Below, piece after piece: positions 20,110 through 26,013 of a stretch of 37,870 bases of DNA (positions are counted from its first letter, which is position 1; each line of letters opens with the position of its first letter). The notes beneath the pieces are model-generated. The model had not been told where the DNA came from. It searched no databases and worked only from the letters and a program-made list of their open reading frames with translations. The position numbers and the translations under genes are program-made. The stretch lies in IMG/VR virus record IMGVR_UViG_3300008117_000540, positions 1 to 37,870 of that record; one strand, written 5' to 3'. The stretch is from a virus.

Positions 20110-20591
20110 TTGCCGTCCCAATTTCCTATCTTTGTAGTGGGTATGCCATTTTCTTGCCAAAGTCTAATCACATTTGGGTTGTCGTCAACAGCATGTTTAA
20201 CGTCCCAAAATAATCTTATGTGTTCCAGTATGTCCTTTTTAACCTCATAGTCTGGTCTGTAGTCTTTATTGCCACGCATGAACAATGCGGTGTGTGGGAC
20301 GTTTGCTTTTGTTTCTAGCCAGTATGAGGTGTGGGCACGCCACTCTTCTCTGCGGGCGGTTACAATGATTATGTCAGCATCGCCCCTGTCAACAACGTTC
20401 CACAGCATGTCCACCACATGAGGATGGGGTGGAACATGGACGGATTCTCTGTGGAACTTATCAAAATCTTTCTTAAAATCATCAGTGTCGTCTTTGTTAA
20501 CTATGTACTTTAATATTGAATCTACGTTAGCCAACGTTCCATCTACATCAAATATCCAAGCTGGTCTTTTCTTTATCCTACGTAACGGCAT
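20106..20591 (-). CDS. HAD-family phosphatase (polynucleotide 3'-phosphatase-like)
   Basis: Protein of 161 aa. HAD motifs: I FDVDGT (D15, D17), II IIIVTAR (T78), III Lys near 118-119, IV VDDNPN (D136, D137). The DYRPDYEVKKDIL segment is typical of the phosphatase half of T4 polynucleotide kinase and its phage relatives. It probably removes 3'-phosphates from RNA or DNA ends; the kinase half is absent. AGGAGAAC 5 nt before the ATG is a strong ribosome site. It overlaps the primase by 14 bp and the dNMP kinase by 4 bp. Confidence 0.85.
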   Translation of the reverse strand: MPLRRIKKRPAWIFDVDGTLANVDSILKYIVNKDDTDDFKKDFDKFHRESVHVPPHPHVVDMLWNVVDRGDADIIIVTARREEWRAHTSYWLETKANVPHTALFMRGNKDYRPDYEVKKDILEHIRLFWDVKHAVDDNPNVIRLWQENGIPTTKIGNWDGK

Positions 20592-21525
20592 GTTCTCCTC
20601 TTAGTGCTTTTTTTCCATTTACCATATGGCGTGCGTTCTCTAATCCATAGACTATCTCAGACTTGCTCATAGCGCCAACATCCTTCATATCCGTGTTGCT
20701 GTAATTAAAGAACCAAGCGTCTGTGCCATACTCCTGTGCAAGAATCAACAAGTTTACTGAAGAGTCTTGACCAGCCTTATCGTTGTCCATAGCAAAAATA
20801 ACCTTATCGGCTCCACGCATTAAGTTGAACTGTTGCATAGATACCATAGAGCCGTAAGTGCTGACCCCACCTTTGATACCAACAGAGGCCAGTCTTACCA
20901 CATCTAGCGGAGACTCAACAATAATCATGTCTCCACCTTTGTACTGCTTGTAGCCAAATAAGGTTGCGCTCTTTGGTACCCCAACAGGCTGGTTTCTAAA
21001 GAATCTAGACTTGTGACCTTTTTCTTGCCACCCCAATAATTTATGGGTGTGTGGGTCACGAATAACAGTAATCCAATTGCTGTGTCTTTCACTCCATAGA
21101 ACTTCATACTCTTGCGCTGCAGCCAATGTGAGACCGCGTGAAGCAAGAGCATCTGCTGGCGGGTCAATAAAGGCCGCAAGCATTGACTCTGTTATGTAAG
21201 TAATGTCTTCAAATACTTTTTTTGGTTTGATTGCTTTTTGTAAAGAAGCCGCAAGGTTAGATGACCCGTCATTAAGCCACTCTTTAGATTTGTCGAAGTC
21301 CCACTTTTGAATATAGGAAACCAATGACAGCAGTCCACCTTTGTAGTGGCATGAGAAACAGATATGCGCACCTGTATCAGCGTTAATCCACCACGATGGG
21401 TTTCTGTCCTCGTGACCTGTTCTTTCAACATGTGCTGGACAATAGCTTTGGATTTCTGAACCTCTAGTGGATACGACTTCAAGGCCTAACCTCTCTAAAG
21501 TTTCCTGCATCTCGTCTAGTGTCAT
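20578..21525 (-). CDS. DnaG-type DNA primase
   Basis: Protein of 315 aa. An N-terminal zinc-binding domain has C29, H32, C56 and C59 (YCPAH and CFSCHYKGG). The TOPRIM catalytic core has E204 (IIVESP) and D247-N-D249 (FAMDND). It makes RNA primers at the fork, with the DnaB-like helicase encoded just before it. It is shorter than bacterial DnaG (about 600 aa), lacking the helicase-interaction domain, as in other phages. The start overlaps the helicase stop by ATGA, giving one coupled unit. Confidence 0.92.
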   Translation of the reverse strand: MTLDEMQETLERLGLEVVSTRGSEIQSYCPAHVERTGHEDRNPSWWINADTGAHICFSCHYKGGLLSLVSYIQKWDFDKSKEWLNDGSSNLAASLQKAIKPKKVFEDITYITESMLAAFIDPPADALASRGLTLAAAQEYEVLWSERHSNWITVIRDPHTHKLLGWQEKGHKSRFFRNQPVGVPKSATLFGYKQYKGGDMIIVESPLDVVRLASVGIKGGVSTYGSMVSMQQFNLMRGADKVIFAMDNDKAGQDSSVNLLILAQEYGTDAWFFNYSNTDMKDVGAMSKSEIVYGLENARHMVNGKKALRGEHAVT

Positions 21526-22745
21526 AAGTCATCATTTTCTAGTTCGCGGAATTGACCGTTGTTCCAGTCCCACATAAGTGATACTTCGCCACGACCAGAG
21601 TTACGGCTGTCTAGAATCTTTAGTACGCGAGTGTCGTCCACTGCTTCATCCTCTCTTTGTAGTCCAAATATTACATCTGCGTCTTGATGGAAAGAAGAGG
21701 AGTAACCAATTGAGTCTGCAGTTACTTGTCCTTTTTTCATCTTCCACTTCAACGCTTGAGTAGAAATAACAATCGGTACTTTAAACCTCTGTGCCATACG
21801 TTTCAAGCTACGAGTAATATTGGTAATAGCCTGCGGAGTATTTGCCTCTCCAGTCTGCTCGTCAATCATTAAGTATGTACCGTCAATAAATACAACGTCT
21901 GGATGCAACACCTGTATCTTGCTGGAGATACCAGTGACAGTCATGCCTGCTGCTGAGTCAACTAGCCAAAACTTTTCTCTCATCTTCTCAATGCTTGCAA
22001 GCTTTGCTTTGTAACGTCCTTCTTCTTCTGGTGTAAGTAAACCGTTGATAAGACGACTGTGTGAAACTCGTGCCCTCATTGCATCGTAACGAGTCAATTG
22101 CTCGTGGTTGCTCATCTCAAATGATTGGAACATAACTCTCTTGTCTTTCATATGAACGTTTTGTGCAATCTGTAACGCAAGAGTTGACTTACCAGTCTTT
22201 GGAGGAGCCACGATAACAATCAACTGACCGTTCTGTAACCCGCCTGTTGCCTGGTCCATAGTATTAAAACCAGTTGCAACACCTAATAGACCTGGGTTGT
22301 TCTTTCGGTATTCATATTCGTCATAGCGTTTTTGTGCATCAACTGTTAAATCTAAATCGCTAGTACCGCTAAGACCATCAGCCTCAAGTTGGCTAAGGCT
22401 TGATTGAATTGCAAGAAGCGCTGTTTCATGGTCTTGTTTTTCTATGTGCTTGATAGCAGTATCAACCATCTTAATAGTTGATGCTCTGCGTCTTTCATCA
22501 ATAACAGCATCTACAAGATACTCAAGGCTATCTTGTGCCTGAGTTAATTTATAGTTTGGATAACTAGCGGTAATAACATCGAGGCTTGGAACCTCTCCAT
22601 AAGCAAAATAATGCTCACGAACTAACTTCCATATGTTTTTATTTTCTGGGTCTACAAACCATTGGTCGCCTGCACCCCTATCAAACAATAGGGTTATGGA
22701 CCTGTCCTCTAGGACTTTGCTTAGTAATCTAGTTTCATTATTCAT
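21522..22745 (-). CDS. DnaB-like replicative helicase
   Basis: Protein of 407 aa. An N-terminal helical domain (1-125) precedes the RecA-like motor: Walker A APPKTGKST (180-188), FEMSNHE (motif 1a), Walker B VVFIDGTYLM (near 284), VISTQALKW and a C-terminal arginine-finger region (ILDSRNSGRGE). It unwinds the fork as a hexamer and is probably loaded by the DnaC-like protein encoded two genes upstream. The start overlaps the preceding gene by ATGA. No Shine-Dalgarno of its own, so translation is coupled. Confidence 0.93.
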   Translation of the reverse strand: MNNETRLLSKVLEDRSITLLFDRGAGDQWFVDPENKNIWKLVREHYFAYGEVPSLDVITASYPNYKLTQAQDSLEYLVDAVIDERRRASTIKMVDTAIKHIEKQDHETALLAIQSSLSQLEADGLSGTSDLDLTVDAQKRYDEYEYRKNNPGLLGVATGFNTMDQATGGLQNGQLIVIVAPPKTGKSTLALQIAQNVHMKDKRVMFQSFEMSNHEQLTRYDAMRARVSHSRLINGLLTPEEEGRYKAKLASIEKMREKFWLVDSAAGMTVTGISSKIQVLHPDVVFIDGTYLMIDEQTGEANTPQAITNITRSLKRMAQRFKVPIVISTQALKWKMKKGQVTADSIGYSSSFHQDADVIFGLQREDEAVDDTRVLKILDSRNSGRGEVSLMWDWNNGQFRELENDDL

Positions 22746-23149
22746 AGTTCGTTTATGTTACGTCCCCAGTGCCCGTACATTAGCATCCTTGATTGTATAT
22801 CAACGACACCAACAACCTCAGGTCTGAGTGGTAACTCTTGAACCAAGTGTTGTACCGATTGGTATGCTGTAAAGTATCTAAATGGATTAGTACCTAGTCT
22901 GTCAAGTCCATCTACAAAATCTTGTAAATCGTTTTCGTTAAGCTCATAAGAAATAAGCTCTAGTGTTGTTCCTGTCCTAGATGTGTACAGGTATAGCCAA
23001 CTGAGGACAGCTCGGTCAACTTTTTTGTCTACCTTTATGGTAGGAATAATTTTAAACTTGCGCTGCTTCGTAAGTTCAATTCGTAAAAATATATCTGTAG
23101 TAACGAGTATTCTTTTTGGCAGTTCGTTACTTATGTCCCCGTGCTTCAC
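22742..23149 (-). CDS. Hypothetical protein in replication operon, 135 aa
   Basis: Protein of 135 aa, not recognised. It alternates beta-like segments (RILVTTDIFLRIEL, KIIPTIKVDK) with helices (QSVQHLVQEL), and ends VGVVDIQSRMLMYGHWG. Its strand-turn with Asp residues could be an HAD-like or nuclease-like core, but motifs are incomplete. It starts with GTG, and sits between the SWIM protein and DnaB, overlapping DnaB by 4 bp. Context suggests a helicase-associated factor. Confidence 0.6.
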   Translation of the reverse strand: MKHGDISNELPKRILVTTDIFLRIELTKQRKFKIIPTIKVDKKVDRAVLSWLYLYTSRTGTTLELISYELNENDLQDFVDGLDRLGTNPFRYFTAYQSVQHLVQELPLRPEVVGVVDIQSRMLMYGHWGRNINEL

Positions 23150-23153
23150 GGGA

Positions 23154-23468
23154 TTAGAATACCTCTATCTTACCGAACTTTATAATGAACTCGCGGAACC
23201 GTGAATTAGAAGACCGCGCTTTGTCTGCATCTTCTTTCGATGCACGATTAGATATTTCTAGAGGATAGTTGCCGTTGTTATTTTCAATACGGGCTTTGAC
23301 AAACTTTGTATGTTTACAAGAACCTCGTCCACTGAATCCTGGGCATGTGCAGAACAATCTATCGGTTCCTTCTTGAACCGACACTTCAAAGATACTTGGT
23401 CCAGGCGTCTGAGACTGACTCAAGAACACCTGCACTAGTCTTAGTTCTTCATTCACCGCATTCCTCAT
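23154..23468 (-). CDS. SWIM-type zinc finger protein, 104 aa
   Basis: Protein of 104 aa. A SWIM finger, C40-x-C42-x8-C51-x-H53 (CTCPGFSGRGSCKH), follows two beta strands. The C-terminus is a basic helix and a short strand. SWIM domains bind DNA or proteins and occur in recombination and mobile-element proteins. It lies between the helicase loader and DnaB genes, with which it may act at the origin. The ATG overlaps the loader stop by 4 bp. Confidence 0.75.
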   Translation of the reverse strand: MRNAVNEELRLVQVFLSQSQTPGPSIFEVSVQEGTDRLFCTCPGFSGRGSCKHTKFVKARIENNNGNYPLEISNRASKEDADKARSSNSRFREFIIKFGKIEVF

Positions 23469-24154
23469 CGACGTAGGTCTCCTTTTTCTGCCACGATTGG
23501 TAAGTAGGCAAAAGCTCCACGTGCGAAACTTTCTGTAGCATCACCGTAGAGGCCTGCCCAATCTTCTAGTTTTACGTTTGTTGTAACGATAGTAGGTAGT
23601 CCGTTGTTAAAACGGGTGCGAAGAAGATGATGAAGCATATTCTTCTGCCACCCAGAGAGCCCAGCGTGTTCCTTACCAACATCGTCTAGTACAAGTATAC
23701 GAATGTTGTAGGCGTCAGCCAAGCACTCTCCTAAGACACCATGATAGAGCGTGTCCTGTGCGTCTGTCGGGTCATCCATCATGGAACCTTTAAGTTCCAA
23801 AAAATCGTTGAAAGTCATAAAATAACAAGGTTTTGTAAGGGTATCGCCATCTTTTACACTAAAAGCTTCTATAGGAAGAGTGAGCATCATCTCTTGTAAA
23901 GTAGCTAAAGCCAGCGTGGTCTTGCCTCGGCCAGGATTTCCATCTAACAACAACCCTCTGCCACAAGCCTTGCTACCAACAGCTCTGATAACCAAACCCT
24001 TTTCTACAGCCTTAATCCAACGAATGATATTTGTTTTATCTTCTGGGTCAGACTCTACGCAATCTTCTAATCTCCAACCTTGCATAGCAGGTGGAATGTT
24101 TGCTGCCTGTATCCAAGTACGACGGCGAATCTTTTGCTCTTCTAACTTATACAT
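23465..24154 (-). CDS. DnaC-like AAA+ helicase loader
   Basis: Protein of 229 aa. Walker A GNPGRGKTT (72-80), Walker B ILVLDDVG (residues 153-160), a sensor strand TIVTTN and an arginine near RGAFAY place it in the DnaC/IstB group. It loads DnaB onto DNA opened by the initiator, which is encoded just upstream. I use the ATG at 24154, with AAGG 6-7 nt before it, instead of the adjacent TTG. It overlaps the initiator gene by 8 bp. Confidence 0.85.
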   Translation of the reverse strand: MYKLEEQKIRRRTWIQAANIPPAMQGWRLEDCVESDPEDKTNIIRWIKAVEKGLVIRAVGSKACGRGLLLDGNPGRGKTTLALATLQEMMLTLPIEAFSVKDGDTLTKPCYFMTFNDFLELKGSMMDDPTDAQDTLYHGVLGECLADAYNIRILVLDDVGKEHAGLSGWQKNMLHHLLRTRFNNGLPTIVTTNVKLEDWAGLYGDATESFARGAFAYLPIVAEKGDLRR

Positions 24155-25055
24155 CAAGACCTTCCCATGATTTAGAAGCTTGCTCTCTTAATGCTACAAC
24201 GTCTTTATCAGTTCTCAAAGAAGCCTTAGCATCATTTAACATCTGCGGTGCCCGTTTGATAAACATACGCCATATGAGGTCTGGGTTGTCAAGTCCTTTG
24301 TCATGTTTAATAGTTGAAAAGAACCTATCAATCAATTCTTTTTCGATAACACCATTAGTGTTGTGATTCATGCGCAGGTTTTCAATGCCACCCTTAAACC
24401 CACTACGACTAGTCCACTCAGCAATCTTCCAGTTCATCTGCTTCATGTGGTCAGCAAAGTATTCTGCTAACTGAGTCGGGGTCCAGTCTTCAACGGGACG
24501 GGAAGCAATGTGTTTAATCTTTTCTACACGACGAGACTCTTTGGCTTCGCGACGCTTCACCCGAGTTTCTTCCTCCCACTTTTTCTTGGCCTCGGCTTCG
24601 TCGTCTGGGTCTCTTTGCATTTGCTCTCCTATCGGCATTGGGACTTTATCAAATTCTTCTTTCTCGTCGGACTCCGTCCGACCCTCTTTTAATATTGAAT
24701 TAGCTCTCTTACTATACGGAGTATTAGCTGAGTGGCTATTCGGTGATATGTAGTTGCCTGTTTTGGCACTCCGTCGGGGTGCCTTTTTGGCACTCCGTCC
24801 GTGTGCCATTTCGGCATACCGTTCTATCACAGCCTGACCAGCCTCCGTAATTAAAACCTCAGACCAGTAATGACCGTTGCCTGTACGCCCCTTAGAAAGG
24901 CTTATAAGGCCATTAGAGCGGAGTTCCGTAAGTCCTGTACGGACGGACTTAACCCCAGTACCAAAGGCCTCTGCAAGGCCCTCAGCTCCGTTTACAGCCC
25001 CATATCGGTTTATATGTACCAGCAGGCCTAGGGCCTTAGGGCTTAGGTTTTTCAT
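24147..25055 (-). CDS. Winged-helix replication initiator-like protein
   Basis: Protein of 302 aa. Residues 1-75 form a winged helix-turn-helix (ALGLLVHINRYG, GLAEAFGTGVKSVRTGLTEL, then a wing). Residues 78-150 are a low-complexity basic linker, whose DNA holds 24-bp repeats. Residues 150-185 are highly charged, and 190-302 form a helical C-domain (WTPTQLAEYFADHM). The layout, DNA-binding head, flexible linker over iterons, and helicase-loader gene directly downstream, resembles lambda O and other phage replisome organisers. I use ATG 25055, with AAGG 5 nt upstream, over the TTG at 25076. Confidence 0.7.
   Translation of the reverse strand: MKNLSPKALGLLVHINRYGAVNGAEGLAEAFGTGVKSVRTGLTELRSNGLISLSKGRTGNGHYWSEVLITEAGQAVIERYAEMAHGRSAKKAPRRSAKTGNYISPNSHSANTPYSKRANSILKEGRTESDEKEEFDKVPMPIGEQMQRDPDDEAEAKKKWEEETRVKRREAKESRRVEKIKHIASRPVEDWTPTQLAEYFADHMKQMNWKIAEWTSRSGFKGGIENLRMNHNTNGVIEKELIDRFFSTIKHDKGLDNPDLIWRMFIKRAPQMLNDAKASLRTDKDVVALREQASKSWEGLDV
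24688..24735. other. AT-rich segment beside the iterons
   Basis: About 48 bp rich in A and T (TTTTAATATTGAATTAG, then TACTATACGGAGTATTAG) inside the initiator gene, 30 bp from the 24-bp repeats. It could be the duplex-unwinding element of an origin. The composition is also constrained by coding, so this is suggestive only. Confidence 0.35.
24765..24824. repeat. 24-bp iterons, candidate replication origin
   Basis: Two strong copies, GGCACTCCGTCGGGGTGCC at 24765 and GGCACTCCGTCCGTGTGCC at 24789, and a weaker third GGCATACCGTTC at 24813 are spaced exactly 24 bp. Each strong copy is itself an inverted repeat (GGCAC...GTGCC). A further ACTCCGTC lies at 24671-24678 inside CGGACTCCGTCCG. They encode an 8-residue repeat in the initiator linker. 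The position matches the lambda ori within gene O. Confidence 0.5.
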
Positions 25056-25692
25056 TCGCCTTATTCCACTCCTCAATTAGTACTCTAGCAAAGATTCGAG
25101 CCACCGCCTCGACGCCCTCATAAAGGCCGTCTAGGTCTTCTATTTCCTCTTCGTCCTCTTCATATTCCTCGTCGTCCTCTTCTTCCTCTTCGTCCTCTTC
25201 TTCGGTTTCTACCTCAGCAATAGGAAGTTGTTCTTGTTTAGGTACAACAGGAGTAACAATAGGTACCGCGTCTTGAGTTGCGGTCAAAGGCCCAAGACCA
25301 TTAGTTAAATCAAAACATGGGATGTTTGCATCTCTACAGTGGGTAAGTATTACTTGTGAGTCACCGTCTTCATCTGCCCACAAAATAAAGGCGGATGGGT
25401 TATTTCCTTTTGCCTCATCTGCAGCGGAAGAAAAAGGTTCAGTAGTTAGTACAGCACTAGATGATGGGATGCTGTCGTGAGACGCCCCCTCTGGAGCAAA
25501 GACAACAATATCTTTTCCGTTATCTTTTGCATACTGTGCAGCAAAAACTTGGCCTTGAGACGGTTTATTAGTGTAAGGAAGAAGAAGAGTTCCACCCTCA
25601 CCGTTTGCATAGTAATAATCTTCCATCAGAGCTTCTATGTTTGCTCTGCTAGTTGTGCCGTTACCAGCAACGATTACAAAATATTTAGACAT
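25036..25692 (-). CDS. Rossmann/SLOG-like protein with acidic domain, 218 aa
   Basis: Protein of 218 aa. Residues 1-135 look like a Rossmann-type alpha/beta domain: YFVIVAGNG, a glycine-rich turn, DIVVFAPEG, SAFILWADEDGD, PCFDLTNGLGP; a SLOG-like nucleotide-binding fold is possible. Residues 150-195 are dominated by Glu and Asp, and the last 25 form a helix. Long acidic tails can mimic DNA. It is the first gene of the replication block and has a perfect AAGGAGG ribosome site, but that site is buried in a hairpin (25693-25715). No function assigned. Confidence 0.6.
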   Translation of the reverse strand: MSKYFVIVAGNGTTSRANIEALMEDYYYANGEGGTLLLPYTNKPSQGQVFAAQYAKDNGKDIVVFAPEGASHDSIPSSSAVLTTEPFSSAADEAKGNNPSAFILWADEDGDSQVILTHCRDANIPCFDLTNGLGPLTATQDAVPIVTPVVPKQEQLPIAEVETEEEDEEEEEDDEEYEEDEEEIEDLDGLYEGVEAVARIFARVLIEEWNKANEKPKP

Positions 25693-25715
25693 AGGTCCTC
25701 CTTGTATGGAGACCT
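25693..25715 (-). promoter_or_regulatory. Hairpin covering the ribosome-binding site
   Basis: On the minus strand AGGTCTCC, loop ATACAA, then GGAGGACCT forms an 8-bp stem with one bulged G. The second arm contains the AAGGAGG ribosome site, 4-5 nt from the ATG at 25692. Closing the stem would hide the site, so translation of this first replication-block gene may be switchable. Confidence 0.45.
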
Positions 25716-25719
25716 GATA

Positions 25720-26001
25720 CTACTGTTCTCTTAGGGATTGCACAACGGCGGGGCGATAAGTTGCCACACGTTCAACTGCTGCTAATAGGGCAGAGCCTAG
25801 GAAAGCTCCCGCTACCGCATACAGAATAAAACCTTTGATAGTTGAAACTTCAACTAACCATGTTGCAATGCTTGAAAAAAGAATTGAGGAAATAGCGTTC
25901 ATAACCCTATTACTGATAAATATACTCAGAATAGAAATTAACGGCTCTATTGTCGCCAATAGAAATCCCGTAAAACAACCAATCAATATCAGGTCTAGCA
26001 T
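25720..26001 (-). CDS. Small membrane protein, 93 aa
   Basis: Protein of 93 aa with three hydrophobic segments at about 3-28, 38-50 and 57-77 and a short basic C-terminus (ERVATYRPAVVQSLREQ). Size and topology match class I holins, and it follows the last tail gene, where lysis genes can lie. No endolysin gene is adjacent, so holin is only one reading. AGGA 8 nt upstream supports the ATG. It is the final gene of the tail transcript before the replication block. Confidence 0.6.
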   Translation of the reverse strand: MLDLILIGCFTGFLLATIEPLISILSIFISNRVMNAISSILFSSIATWLVEVSTIKGFILYAVAGAFLGSALLAAVERVATYRPAVVQSLREQ

Positions 26002-26013
26002 GCCGCTATCCTA

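Noticed and set aside
20110-20160. N-terminal extension of the dNMP kinase from TTG
   Set aside because: The extra 17 residues precede the P-loop fold and overlap the HAD gene by 55 bp; the ATG gives a clean 4-bp overlap.
25720-26001. Holin called with confidence
   Set aside because: Topology fits, but there is no adjacent endolysin and small membrane proteins are common; kept as membrane protein.
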